This document shows, one piece after another, positions 34,788 to 44,225 of a stretch of DNA of 64,000 bases. Under the pieces are notes generated by a model. That model had not been told where the DNA came from. It saw only the letters and a program-made list of their open reading frames with translations, and did no database searches. Numbering within the stretch: the stretch's first letter is position 1; every line of letters starts with the position of its first letter. The translations under genes were made by a program, and so were the position numbers. This DNA comes from Veillonellaceae bacterium (GTDB lineage Bacteria > Bacillota_C > Negativicutes > UBA1444): contig JAAZNU010000003.1 in NCBI GenBank assembly GCA_012798135.1, positions 9,856 through 73,855 of the forward strand. The letters run 5' to 3'.

Positions 34788-36230
34788 TCATTTGACGCCG
34801 ATTCTTCGCCAGATATGGATCCGATATTGGCCGACCACTTCGCCGCTATCGAGCTGTAAAGGTCCTTCCATGCCCGCGACAAGGGACGGATTCGCCGCCG
34901 CCGCCACGCAAGGGCCTTCCGTCGGCAGGAAATCCACGACTTCCAGTTCCGGCGCGGTCATGATCATCATGCCATGGATCGTGGCATCCTTGGTCCGGAT
35001 GTTCCGACCGACGGCGACAATCAGAGTGGTTTTCCCCACCGCCCACAGCTCCTCCACCATCCCCCCCATTTGGCGTCGCTTCACAAAGTTTCCGCCACGG
35101 TCGAACAAAAAGACACTGTTGCTCTGAGGATGCTCGACCGGGGTCGGCAATTGCCAGTTGGCCCGGTTATAGGTGTTGCCGGTGGAATACGCCGCATATT
35201 CGCCGACATGCCGTACATGCAGCCCGGTCGCATTGACGTAAATCCCCTGAATCAGCTGCGGAGCGCTCAACGTCCGGCTCCACAGCAACCGCCCGGCATC
35301 GCTCACGAGGAAGGCCCGCCCATCCGCCGACACGCCGCCATAAACCTGTCCATCCGCCGATATTTCCGGCCCGAACCGCATGTTCGTACGATCATAGGGC
35401 GAGACGGTCGGCAGGTTCAGGCTCCAGCGCAAAGCGCCAGTCCGGGTGTCATACGCATAAAAATTATCCTGAAATCGCCGCTCCGGTCCCGGCGTGTAGT
35501 CCGAGGTGGCGAAGGCCACCATATTGCCGTCCGGCGTCACGCCGCACCAGCTGACCCAGACATCGATGTTATACTCACGAGGAAACAGCGTTACCTTTCC
35601 CTGGGGATCAAATCGATACACCCGGGCAGAGTAATCCGTTTTGCCGGACGGATACCGGATCGACCGTAAGGCCACGGCGTAAGCGTTATCCTGAGCATCA
35701 ACCTTGATGGACATGATGCCGGGGAAGGTCTTCCGGCGAATATCCACGCCCAGTTCATCGGCGCTGGCCTTGCGCCAAATTTCGGCGCCGCTCACGGCGT
35801 CAATGCAGATCACCGCTCCCTGTTGACTGTTCTCGCCAACCAGAATCCGGCGATTATCCCGTGAAAACTCCAGGGCGCTGATTTTTCCCATGCCGATCTT
35901 CCGGCTCCAGAGTCGGTTGCCGGTCGTGTCCAGCAGCACTATTTCGCCAGACTCCGTGCCCACAACGATCCGAGCGCCGTCCGGCGATAACCGTAGCAGC
36001 CCCGGTGTGGAGCCCATCTGTTTGTAACCGCGGATTTCCACCTTGCCCAGGGAAACCTCGGCCACTTTTTCATAGCGTCCCGTACGGCTGGCGATTTTTT
36101 TCGACGCCGCCCCATTGTCCGCCGGCTGCAGTTCCGGGAAGATGTGCAGCGCCAACGCCGCCAGGCTGCAGGCAAAAGCGCCGAACAACAATCCTGTCAA
36201 AATCCTGATCTTGAAATTGCTCACAACCAC
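34788..36230 (-). CDS. Membrane-anchored or secreted beta-propeller (PQQ/WD40-like) protein
   Basis: A 480-residue protein with an N-terminal signal anchor (residues 9-28), followed by repeated four-strand blades: GEIVLLDTTGNRLWSRKIG, GAVICIDAVSGAEIWRK, FYAYDTRTGALRWSLNLP, RAFLVSDAGRLLWSRTLS. These PQQ/WD-like repeats form a periplasmic propeller. The start GTG 36230 overlaps the ecfT stop by 10 bases; GTG 36224 is an alternative. No catalytic motif is evident. Its place between ecfT and cobN suggests a periplasmic scaffold or ligand-binding role in uptake, but this is unproved. Confidence 0.8.
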   Translation of the reverse strand: MVVSNFKIRILTGLLFGAFACSLAALALHIFPELQPADNGAASKKIASRTGRYEKVAEVSLGKVEIRGYKQMGSTPGLLRLSPDGARIVVGTESGEIVLLDTTGNRLWSRKIGMGKISALEFSRDNRRILVGENSQQGAVICIDAVSGAEIWRKASADELGVDIRRKTFPGIMSIKVDAQDNAYAVALRSIRYPSGKTDYSARVYRFDPQGKVTLFPREYNIDVWVSWCGVTPDGNMVAFATSDYTPGPERRFQDNFYAYDTRTGALRWSLNLPTVSPYDRTNMRFGPEISADGQVYGGVSADGRAFLVSDAGRLLWSRTLSAPQLIQGIYVNATGLHVRHVGEYAAYSTGNTYNRANWQLPTPVEHPQSNSVFLFDRGGNFVKRRQMGGMVEELWAVGKTTLIVAVGRNIRTKDATIHGMMIMTAPELEVVDFLPTEGPCVAAAANPSLVAGMEGPLQLDSGEVVGQYRIHIWRRIGVK

Positions 36231-37108
36231 ACCGCCATAAAATCATACACACCGCTCAGCCTCGGAAAGTAAGCGATGCCGTTGAATTGCAGGGAGTACA
36301 GGATTTTCAGCGTCGCGCCGCTCCCCAGCGCCGCGAACGCCAAACCGCAGGCGACTCGCTGTCTAAGCGGCCACAATGGCAGTTCCGCCCGATGTCCGTT
36401 ACGGCCGAAGCCCCGGCTTTCCACCGACAAGGCCAGCGTCGCCGCCCGCCGCAACGCCCGCGCCAGAATGGGAAACAACACTTGGAATGCCGTGCGAATC
36501 CAGCGCAGCGGCGAAAGGGTCCGAACCGGCTCGAAGCCGCGCAGACGCTGGGCAGTGAGCACAATCGCCGTCTCCTCGAAAATCACCGGTAAAAACCGCA
36601 GACTGGTGATCAGCATAAAGGCGATCGCGTACGGCATCCGCCAGTGCAAAAAGCATTGCAGCAGTTGCCGCGAATCGGTGGTCCAGCAAATCAGCAGGCC
36701 GCAGGTCAGCATGATGCCGGAGCGCATCGCCTGCACCGCGCCGTGTTCGAGGCCTTCCCGGTACACGAACACGCCGCCCGTGAGTTCACCGATCCAGGGC
36801 GTAGTCGGCGATACCAAACAGGCGATCATGGTCCGGGGTTCCTGATTGTAAAACAGCGCCTGACTGACCATGGCGCCCCAGATGCCCACGAGCAAAAACA
36901 CGATCAGCACCCGCCAGCGTTCGACGGAGGAACGCGCCAGGACATGCAGACCCAACGACAGCACAAACAACAAAAATAACGGACGCGGCCCCTCCATGCC
37001 GATGGCGAACAACATGACCGCCAGCAGCAACAGCAGCTTGGTCCGTACGTCGGCATGGTGGATCGGCGTATCAGCCGACGTGGCTTCCCAGACTTGCCTG
37101 TTGTACAT
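36221..37108 (-). CDS. EcfT/CbiQ-type transmembrane energy-coupling protein
   Basis: The 295-residue protein has about five membrane helices and the cytoplasmic EcfT signatures near the C-terminal half (TAQRLRGFEPVRTLSPLRW and ALRRAATLALSVESRGFGR, with the Ala-Arg-Gly coupling pattern). It couples the EcfA ATPases to S-components. GGAGG lies nine bases before ATG 37108. The gene overlaps the ecfA gene by 38 bases and the propeller gene by 10. In this window it can serve the fused S-component at 38768-40438 and perhaps the orphan at 18417-18926. Confidence 0.9.
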   Translation of the reverse strand: MYNRQVWEATSADTPIHHADVRTKLLLLLAVMLFAIGMEGPRPLFLLFVLSLGLHVLARSSVERWRVLIVFLLVGIWGAMVSQALFYNQEPRTMIACLVSPTTPWIGELTGGVFVYREGLEHGAVQAMRSGIMLTCGLLICWTTDSRQLLQCFLHWRMPYAIAFMLITSLRFLPVIFEETAIVLTAQRLRGFEPVRTLSPLRWIRTAFQVLFPILARALRRAATLALSVESRGFGRNGHRAELPLWPLRQRVACGLAFAALGSGATLKILYSLQFNGIAYFPRLSGVYDFMAVWL

Positions 37109-38765
37109 GCCGCACCACCTCCTCCACGCACAGGGCGCAACCGCCGTATAGCTTCTGCGAAACCTTCAGGGCCGCCGGCGCCCGCAATCCGGCGCGAAGC
37201 AGCAGATCGTCGCGGGAAAAGACCTCCCGGGGCGATGCATCGGCAACCACCGCTCCCGCGGTCATCACCACCACCCGCTCCGCGTAGCGGGCGGCGACTT
37301 CCGTGTCGTGCGTACAGAAAATAACGGTCCCACCCTGGCCGGTAAACTCCTGCAACAAGGCGATGATATCGTCGATATGCCCCAAATCCTGACCGGTGGT
37401 CGGTTCGTCCAGCAACAGCACTTCCGGCCGGCAGGCCAACAACGACGCGATCGCCACCCGGACCCGCTGCCCCTGGCTGAGCGCCAAGGGAAACCGGTCC
37501 TCAAGACTCGCCAACCCGGTCTTCTCCAACAGGGTCCGCCAATCGTCGCCAGCATGGGCTCCGGCGACCCCGTGACGAATGCCAAACGTAATTTCCGCCG
37601 CTACGGTCGAATTGAACAGCATCAGGTCCGGATTCTGCATGACCATGCCGACCCGCCGTTCCAGCGCCCGCACCGGCCGTCCCAAGACCTCGACCCGGCC
37701 GGACTGGATTTTCAGCAAGCCACAAATATGCTGCAGCAAGGTCGATTTGCCGGCGCCGTTGTTGCCCATCAACGCCACGAACTGCCCCCGCGGCACCTCC
37801 AGATTGATCCCGTCCAGGATCTTGCGGCCGTTCGCAGCATAGCGGAAATCCAGATTCCGGACCGTAACTGCTGAAGTAAACGGGTCGGCTGGTGCCAAGC
37901 CCTCGGGCGCCGCCGTCATGACATCGCCGCAGCGGGGAAAGGCCGAGCGAATGTCCCGCACCGCTTCCTCCACCGTCGCGCCGGCCGCCGTCAGGCCGAG
38001 ATTATGACAGATATGCACCGGCTGGGGAATCCGCAGTCCCAGTCGCAAAAATACGTTGGGATCGCGGAAGGCCTCCTGCCGCGTTCCCTGCCACCGCATT
38101 TCGCCTTCGTCCATGACCAGCACCCGCCGGCACAGGGGCATCACTTCGTGAAGCCGGTGTTCCACCACAATGACGGTGATTCCCTGTTCCCGGTTCAACT
38201 TCTGCAAAACTGCGAGCAATTCTACCGCGCCGCGCGGATCCATTTGACTGATCGGCTCGTCCAGCGCCAGCAGATGCGGCCGCACCGCCAACACCGCCGC
38301 CAAAGCCAGGCGCTGGCGTTCGCCACCGGACAGGGCGTGAACGCTGCCGTTCTCGCGCCCCGCCAAACCCACCCAGGCCAACGTCTCGGCAACGCGCCGC
38401 CGGATCATCTCCCGTTCCATCCCCATGTTTTCCAAGGCGAAACCGACCTCGTCCGCCACGGTCGTCGAAAAAATCTGATCATCGGGATTCTGAAACATCA
38501 ATCCGACGGTTCGGCTGAGTTCCGCCACCGACGACTGCCGGGAATCCACGCCGTTGATCCTGAGTTTGCCGCTCAATTCGCCGCCGATCTCATGCGGAAT
38601 CAGGCCGTTGAGCGCTTTCAGCAGCGTGCTTTTGCCGCAACCGGTCGGTCCGGTCAGCAGAATAAAATCGCCGCTGTCGATCGACAGATTGATATTTTTC
38701 AGGCTCGGCGCAGGGCGCGTTTTATAGGTGAACGACAAATTCGCACATTCCACGATGCCGGTCAT
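37071..38765 (-). CDS. Fused double ATPase EcfA-EcfA' (CbiO-type)
   Basis: The 564-residue chain contains two complete ATPase domains. The first has Walker A TGPTGCGKST, signature LSGGERQRL and Walker B LLALDEPISQMDP. The second has GNNGAGKST, a variant signature LSQGQRVRV and Walker B VLLLDEPTTGQD. ECF modules usually have two separate ATPases. The start is ATG 38765, nine bases after GGAGGGG; the longer frame upstream overlaps the S-component fusion gene. It energises transport with EcfT. Confidence 0.92.
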   Translation of the reverse strand: MTGIVECANLSFTYKTRPAPSLKNINLSIDSGDFILLTGPTGCGKSTLLKALNGLIPHEIGGELSGKLRINGVDSRQSSVAELSRTVGLMFQNPDDQIFSTTVADEVGFALENMGMEREMIRRRVAETLAWVGLAGRENGSVHALSGGERQRLALAAVLAVRPHLLALDEPISQMDPRGAVELLAVLQKLNREQGITVIVVEHRLHEVMPLCRRVLVMDEGEMRWQGTRQEAFRDPNVFLRLGLRIPQPVHICHNLGLTAAGATVEEAVRDIRSAFPRCGDVMTAAPEGLAPADPFTSAVTVRNLDFRYAANGRKILDGINLEVPRGQFVALMGNNGAGKSTLLQHICGLLKIQSGRVEVLGRPVRALERRVGMVMQNPDLMLFNSTVAAEITFGIRHGVAGAHAGDDWRTLLEKTGLASLEDRFPLALSQGQRVRVAIASLLACRPEVLLLDEPTTGQDLGHIDDIIALLQEFTGQGGTVIFCTHDTEVAARYAERVVVMTAGAVVADASPREVFSRDDLLLRAGLRAPAALKVSQKLYGGCALCVEEVVRHVQQASLGSHVG

Positions 38766-38767
38766 CG

Positions 38768-40438
38768 TCAATCCCCTCCCACATCGGCCAGACGGCTGCC
38801 GAGCAACAGGCCGCAGCCCGCGCCGATCATCGTGTACAGAAAGCCATTGACCGCCATCACCAAATAAATGTACCAATCGGCGTAATACAGCCGGTACAAT
38901 ACCGACATTCCCTGCAGCGTAACATAGGTGGCCGCCGTATCCGCCAGCGCGCAGGCCAGGGCGAGAATCACCAGACGTCGCGGACTAAATCCCGCCGGCG
39001 GGCCATCCGCCAGAGTTCTTGAAGTAAATCCGCTCAGCGCCAACGCCCCTTCCAGTAAGAATGCGTTGATGCCATACGACAAAAACACGATCGGCGACAT
39101 GTGTCCAAACGCCACCATCCCGAGCAGCAGACGGATCGCCGCCATCAGACTCACCACGCCCTGCAACGGGATCAGTGTGATCAAAGCGCCGGTGAGCATA
39201 TACAACATCACGCCGCTGAACATTCCGGTCAACACAAACGCAAACGGCCCCAGGAAGATATGAAAAAAATCATTCAGCAAGGTCGATGGCACATTCACCA
39301 CCGCAAAAGCGCAAGTGCCGAACAACGCCACCGTGATCAGACGACGGGTCTTCATCGCGGTCAGGACCGCCGGCAGCTGTTTGCCGCCGACGACTAAAAA
39401 CACCAGCAACAATACCAGCGCGACAACGAGCGTCAGCATCCCCCGCAGATTCTTCTTGACCATCGTGACCGGGATTTCGTGGGACCATATTTGCGCGGCC
39501 CCATCTTCCACTGTGACCCGCAGCAGGTATTCTCCTTCCGCCAGTAGTGCCTCGTCGGCGTAGATCGGCAGTTGAATTCGTTGCTTAGTTTCGCCGTTCA
39601 GGGCGACAAAGGCCGTCAGCCGTTCCTGCTTGTCCGCCATTGCGCCGGCACCGTCATTGTCGGAATTGCTGCCGGGCGTATACAGGCCCGGAATATGCCG
39701 CCGGGTATTCCAGTCCAACAGTTCGGCCTCCACCAGCACCAGTTTTTGCTGGCCGGCCGGGTTGCTGAAATCCAATCCCATGTAGGTCACCGGGTGAATG
39801 GCTTCAATCTCCAGATTGGCCGCGCCTTTACCGCGCAAAATATTTTTGTAGTAATCGAGGGAACGGTCCCGCAATACGATGGCGTTGCCGCTTTGTTTTT
39901 CATCCTGCCGGCCATCCTTGTCGAGAGGCAGAACAATCCGTTCGAACACCGGCGGTTGACGAGCCGAAACCCCATCTGTGAGCGGCGCCGCCTGCACAAC
40001 TTTTTCTTGCGTCTGTTCCCCGGCGCGAATGATGATCTTATGTGTACCAAACGGTAAATCGTCGGCAAGGCCGAAGGTCAGCAAATCGAACCATTGACCG
40101 TATGAACCAGCCAGGGCAACGTTCCGGCGCAGCAGCCATCCTTCCTCCTGGCGGATCACCTGCCAGCGGCCATTGTCCCCGGTTGGCGCGATCCCAGAGG
40201 GCAGGCGGATTTCCACGGGAATCATCCGTTCCGCCGCCGCCGTGCTTTCCATATTAAAAATTGCCCGAATCGTTTCCCCCGGTGCGACGGTTGTCCGACG
40301 AACCCCCAAGGAGTACGGAATATCCAGGCTGACCTGCAATGAATCAGCCGAAGTCGCCTGCACCGGAGCCATCCACCCCAGGGTGAACCCTGCGAACAAT
40401 AACAGGAATATGCGCTGTAGCCCAGGAAAACCTTTCAC
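38768..40438 (-). CDS. Periplasmic beta-domain fused to an ECF S-component-like membrane domain
   Basis: The 556-residue protein starts with a signal peptide (GTG 38-type start at 40438 after GGGTG). About 290 extracytoplasmic residues follow, made of two or more beta-sandwich-like stretches (TVAPGETIRAIFNMESTAAAERMIPVEI; KQRIQLPIYADEALLAEGEYLLRV). A helix at about 337-358 leads to six membrane helices typical of S-components (FLGPFAFVLTGMFSGVMLYM, LTGALITLIPLQGVVSLMAA). The context (EcfA, EcfT, riboswitch, BtuB-like receptor) suggests cobalt or corrinoid import, with the periplasmic part acting as a ligand acceptor. Neither CbiM nor CbiN motifs are obvious. Confidence 0.8.
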   Translation of the reverse strand: MKGFPGLQRIFLLLFAGFTLGWMAPVQATSADSLQVSLDIPYSLGVRRTTVAPGETIRAIFNMESTAAAERMIPVEIRLPSGIAPTGDNGRWQVIRQEEGWLLRRNVALAGSYGQWFDLLTFGLADDLPFGTHKIIIRAGEQTQEKVVQAAPLTDGVSARQPPVFERIVLPLDKDGRQDEKQSGNAIVLRDRSLDYYKNILRGKGAANLEIEAIHPVTYMGLDFSNPAGQQKLVLVEAELLDWNTRRHIPGLYTPGSNSDNDGAGAMADKQERLTAFVALNGETKQRIQLPIYADEALLAEGEYLLRVTVEDGAAQIWSHEIPVTMVKKNLRGMLTLVVALVLLLVFLVVGGKQLPAVLTAMKTRRLITVALFGTCAFAVVNVPSTLLNDFFHIFLGPFAFVLTGMFSGVMLYMLTGALITLIPLQGVVSLMAAIRLLLGMVAFGHMSPIVFLSYGINAFLLEGALALSGFTSRTLADGPPAGFSPRRLVILALACALADTAATYVTLQGMSVLYRLYYADWYIYLVMAVNGFLYTMIGAGCGLLLGSRLADVGGD

Positions 40439-40459
40439 AACTTCACCCTTTTCTCGTCG

Positions 40460-41242
40460 TTACCGCAAATCGAATACAATCGGCAAGGTCGCCCACGCCG
40501 CCACCGGCGATCCGTTCTGCAATGCCGGCCGGAATCGCCACTCCTGGATGGCCCGCCTCGCCGCCTCGTCCAGCTCCGCATAACCGGAACTGCCCACGAT
40601 CCGCACGTCTTCTACCTGGCCCTCGACGCTGATCAGGATCTGCAGCCGCACCGTGCCCTCCCAGCCCTTGGCCCGGGCGTTCGCCGGATATTCCGGCTTG
40701 TCGCCCGCTACGATGCGCGGCCCGCGCGTCGTTCCCGATCCGGTCCCGCTTCCCGGTCCAATGCCCGTTCCCTGACCCGTGCCATGGCCACCACCGGTCC
40801 CGCCGCCGCTACCGCCTGTCCCACCGCCGCCGCTACCGGTACCGCCGCCGACTCCGCCGCCACTGCCTTTGCCGTATTCACCACGCCCGCCGGCCGGAAT
40901 CGTTTCCACGCCGGTCGGCGAAGCCGCATTCGGATTCGCCGTTGGCGAAAAGCCTGCCGCTGTTTGTGCGATCGGCAATTTGCTGTCGCTCTTCTCGGTC
41001 GTCCCGCCCGAAGCGCCCACCGGGGTTCCTCCGCCGCCAGCCGGTCCCGGCAACTCGATCAAACCATTGTCCGGCGCCAACAGGTCCGCCATCGTGACTT
41101 CCAGGTACACCGGTTCTTTTGCTTTTTGTTTTTCCGTTTGTATCGTCTGCCACGTCCACGTCGCTCCCGCCAACGCCAGGACCAGGACATGAAGGAACAG
41201 CGAACCCGCCACCGCGGTCCGCCATCTGCTTTTCGACGTCAT
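40460..41242 (-). CDS. tonB: TonB, energy-transducing protein
   Basis: The 260-residue protein has an N-terminal membrane anchor (AGSLFLHVLVLALAGATW), a long Gly/Ser/Thr-rich periplasmic spacer (about residues 110-170) in place of the usual Pro-rich one, and a C-terminal TonB domain (GWEGTVRLQILISVEGQVEDVRIVGSSGYAELD...RFRPA). It transmits proton-motive energy from ExbB-ExbD to TonB-dependent receptors. It is clustered with exbB and exbD and a BtuB-like receptor, and probably also serves the receptor at 16393-18420. Confidence 0.92.
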   Translation of the reverse strand: MTSKSRWRTAVAGSLFLHVLVLALAGATWTWQTIQTEKQKAKEPVYLEVTMADLLAPDNGLIELPGPAGGGGTPVGASGGTTEKSDSKLPIAQTAAGFSPTANPNAASPTGVETIPAGGRGEYGKGSGGGVGGGTGSGGGGTGGSGGGTGGGHGTGQGTGIGPGSGTGSGTTRGPRIVAGDKPEYPANARAKGWEGTVRLQILISVEGQVEDVRIVGSSGYAELDEAARRAIQEWRFRPALQNGSPVAAWATLPIVFDLR

Positions 41243-41246
41243 CCCG

Positions 41247-41648
41247 TCATCCTTTCGGTTCCACGGCCACGGCGATCTTCGCCGCCCCCGCCCGTTTCAC
41301 CGCATCCATGACTTCCACGATCCGTCCATGCCTAGCATCCTTGTCCGCCTTGATAAAAATCAACGGACCGGTATGGGATTTAGCCGCGACCGCCGTTGCC
41401 AGTTCAGCGACGCTTACCGGTTTTTCGCCCAAAGCGATGTTCCCATCCCGGTTCACCAGAACGGTGATGTGTTCCGGCGGCTGCACCGTGCCGGAATTGG
41501 CTTGCGGCGGAATGATGTTGAATCCGGGCTGGGCGACGATGAAGGTGGTGGACATCATGAAGAAGATGAGCAGCAGCATCATCACATCCACCATCGGCGT
41601 CATATCGACATGAACGGAACTTTGGGCGGAACTGCGCCGGTACTTCAT
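41247..41648 (-). CDS. exbD: ExbD, proton-channel subunit of the TonB motor
   Basis: The 133-residue protein has one N-terminal membrane helix bearing the essential Asp (VDMTPMVDVMMLLLIFFMMS) and a periplasmic domain (ITVLVNRDGNIALGEKPVSV, PLIFIKADKDARHGRIVEVMDAVKRAG). It forms the ion-conducting motor with ExbB, encoded 22 bases upstream. Four bases separate it from tonB. Confidence 0.93.
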   Translation of the reverse strand: MKYRRSSAQSSVHVDMTPMVDVMMLLLIFFMMSTTFIVAQPGFNIIPPQANSGTVQPPEHITVLVNRDGNIALGEKPVSVAELATAVAAKSHTGPLIFIKADKDARHGRIVEVMDAVKRAGAAKIAVAVEPKG

Positions 41649-41670
41649 GAAATGATCCTCCCCGTCTGAC

Positions 41671-42264
41671 TTATAAATGAGCCCGCCGGACGATTTCGCC
41701 GGCGCAGCCTTCAGTCCAGTGGATCAGCCGTTCGACCCGGCTGCGAAAATGATTGTTGGCCATGATGCAGGGGATGGCGACCAGCAGGCCGCCGGCCGTA
41801 TTGTATAACGCCTCGGAAATACCTTCGGCCAGCATCTGCGGATTGCCCAGGCCGGTCATGGATGCCGCCTGGAAGGTCTTGATCATCCCCAGCACCGTTC
41901 CCAAAAGTCCGAGCAGTGGCGCCACCGTGGCCGCCGTGGTCAGGATGTACAGGTTGCTTTCCAGCCGGGGAATCTCGCTCCGAACGGTGTCGTCCACCGC
42001 CAGCTGCCGCTGTTCCTGCGCGCCTTCGGGGAGGCGCGCCGCCGCCTCCCACATCCTTTCAAAAATAGTCGACGCGCCGCCACTGGTAACAACGGCATCT
42101 ACATCAGTCGCTCCCGGTTCCCGGCAAAACTTCCGGAACCGGCGGGCGCTGGCGTCCGCTGCCCGATAAAACAGCCACCGTTCGATGATCACCGTAACCG
42201 CGACCAGGGAACAGGCCATGATGACTAGGATTACATAACCGCCTTTGGATATCAACTCTACCAT
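41671..42264 (-). CDS. exbB: ExbB, MotA/TolQ/ExbB proton-channel protein
   Basis: The 197-residue protein has three membrane helices and the family core LYILTTAATVAPLLGLLGTVLGMIKTF, followed by the last helix region ISEALYNTAGGLLVAIPCIMANNHF. It starts at ATG 42264 after AGGAGG. It completes an ExbB-ExbD-TonB set downstream of the BtuB-like receptor. Confidence 0.94.
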   Translation of the reverse strand: MVELISKGGYVILVIMACSLVAVTVIIERWLFYRAADASARRFRKFCREPGATDVDAVVTSGGASTIFERMWEAAARLPEGAQEQRQLAVDDTVRSEIPRLESNLYILTTAATVAPLLGLLGTVLGMIKTFQAASMTGLGNPQMLAEGISEALYNTAGGLLVAIPCIMANNHFRSRVERLIHWTEGCAGEIVRRAHL

Positions 42265-42287
42265 ACTGTCCTCCTAAGAAACTCTGC

Positions 42288-44225
42288 TTAAAAGTCCTGG
42301 GTAACGCCGATGTAAAATGATCGTTCCTGGGAAAAATAGGACGTGCTGCCATTGGAGACGATGTCCCGCCGGTCCAGCAAGTTTTCGATCCGCAACTTCA
42401 AATGGGTGGTCGGAGTCAAATCATAACCCAATATCAAGTTCGCAATCAACGACGCCGGAATGCCATCCGGCTCCGAGGTCGAATTCTGTCTGCCTGCCAA
42501 ATAATTGGCGGCGATGCTGCCATTCCATTTGCCTTTCTTATAGTTGAGACCGGCCGTCAGTTGCGTCCGGGCGCTGTACAACGACCAGTTTGTTCCCGGT
42601 TCCTTGTTTTCCGGATTGCTGAACGATGCCCCCAGATTATACGACCACCCATGTTTCAGCGCCCGGGCGTATTCGATTTCCAGGCCGGTATTGCGGAATT
42701 CCGCGTTATAGGGAATATAAGTACCGCCAACATTTTTCCAACTGGTGTAGTTGGTGTAATCCATATGGAACAAGGCAATCTTCAGAGAATCCCTGGCGCC
42801 GATTTTTTTCCAGCCGAATTCGTAAGTATAGCCGCTTTCCGGCTTCAAGTCGGGATTGCCGATCGTCAACGTGCTGGAGCTGTACATTGACGAATAGTTC
42901 GGCATCCGGAAGGCCCGACCGGCGTTGACATACCAGCTCTGATCCTTGGTCGGCGTATACAGGAACTGGATCTGCGGGTTGAATTCGTTATAATTATTCA
43001 ACCCGTTTTGTTGCTGAATGAACTCCTGCCGCGCTCCCAAAATCATCTGCACCTGTTTGGAAAACGGATGAGTCACTTGGCCAAACACCGAAAAATAATC
43101 GCGTTGCTTCAACGATACGGCGTTCGTCTTATAACTGGAAGTAAATGGTCCGGTTCGCCGCTCATCGACCCGGAAGGTTTCCTTCTGCCAGGACAGGCCG
43201 GCCACATAATCGCCGAAGCTGGTTTTCCAGTTCACCTGATTGTCCACGCCGAAGGTCTGCTGATAGCTCATATCGTTCTTGTCATTGCTGGTATTTTTCT
43301 TATACGAAGTATACGGTTTCGAATAATCCCGTTGCAGACGGTTGTAATAAATCTTGCTGAGCACGGACCCACTCTGGATTTGCATGGCCATGGCATGTTT
43401 TTCATCCACCACACCGACACTTTCATAGACCGTATTCGCCGGTGAATTGATCCGCTCGACCAAATAATCGTCCTTATCGTACTGATGGGTAAACGTGATA
43501 TTCTTGTTGATTTTCCAGCTCCAGCGGAAGAAGTCCCGGCTATCGCCGCGAAACGCGGTATATTTGCCGTTGACGACATCGCTCCATTGCCCGGAGTCAC
43601 CATCTTTTTGATGGGCGGCCGTGAAGGAAAAATCACCGGACTGCAACGAAACGCTTTGCTTGTTATAGCCGTAACTGCCGGTTTCAACCGTCACACTGTT
43701 TTTCACCTTGGTCTTGGTAATGATATTGATAACTCCACTGAGCGCCGCCGTGCCATACAAGGTAGAAGAAGCACCCTTGATCACTTCCACGCGCTCAATA
43801 TTTTCCGGTGGAATGTGTTCCAACGCATAGTCGCCATTCAGATTGGTCGGCACGCCGTTGATCATCACCAAAGTTCCCCGGTCGCGCATGCCCCTGATCG
43901 CCAGCCCGCCCGACATCGACCCATACAATCCGCCACGCCGGCCATAACCGTCATAGGTGATACCGGTCGAAAACTTCAAGGCTTCCAGCAGATTGGCCGC
44001 GCCGGTTTCCTTGAGCTGCTCGCCGAAAATAACCTGCACCGACGCCGCCGTTTTCAGATCGGTCGATTCTTGGCGTTTGGCCGTGATCAGAACCGGATCG
44101 AAGGTATACTCCTGCTTTTCCTCCGCCTGCGCCGCCAAAGGCGTCATCAGACACAACCCGCCGGCCACAATTCCAGCCACCGTTCGCCGGGCCCATTCCC
44201 GGGTCCATTTCTTGCTCAGCTTCAT
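42288..44225 (-). CDS. BtuB-like TonB-dependent receptor under cobalamin riboswitch control
   Basis: The 645-residue receptor has a signal peptide (cleavage near AAQAEE), a TonB-box-like YTFDPVLITAKR, a plug domain (ANLLEALKFSTGITYDG, LAIRGMRDRGTLVMINGVPTN, GASSTLYGTAALSGVINIITKT) and a beta-barrel ending in ERSFYIGVTQDF. I chose ATG 44225 with AAAGGA nine bases upstream; a longer frame to 44288 has no ribosome binding site. Being the first gene after the riboswitch, it most likely imports cobalamin, another corrinoid or a cobalt chelate. The exact ligand cannot be read from sequence. Confidence 0.9.
   Translation of the reverse strand: MKLSKKWTREWARRTVAGIVAGGLCLMTPLAAQAEEKQEYTFDPVLITAKRQESTDLKTAASVQVIFGEQLKETGAANLLEALKFSTGITYDGYGRRGGLYGSMSGGLAIRGMRDRGTLVMINGVPTNLNGDYALEHIPPENIERVEVIKGASSTLYGTAALSGVINIITKTKVKNSVTVETGSYGYNKQSVSLQSGDFSFTAAHQKDGDSGQWSDVVNGKYTAFRGDSRDFFRWSWKINKNITFTHQYDKDDYLVERINSPANTVYESVGVVDEKHAMAMQIQSGSVLSKIYYNRLQRDYSKPYTSYKKNTSNDKNDMSYQQTFGVDNQVNWKTSFGDYVAGLSWQKETFRVDERRTGPFTSSYKTNAVSLKQRDYFSVFGQVTHPFSKQVQMILGARQEFIQQQNGLNNYNEFNPQIQFLYTPTKDQSWYVNAGRAFRMPNYSSMYSSSTLTIGNPDLKPESGYTYEFGWKKIGARDSLKIALFHMDYTNYTSWKNVGGTYIPYNAEFRNTGLEIEYARALKHGWSYNLGASFSNPENKEPGTNWSLYSARTQLTAGLNYKKGKWNGSIAANYLAGRQNSTSEPDGIPASLIANLILGYDLTPTTHLKLRIENLLDRRDIVSNGSTSYFSQERSFYIGVTQDF

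Noticed and set aside
40779..41192. Plus-strand proline-rich frame
   Set aside because: It is the complement of the Gly-rich TonB spacer.
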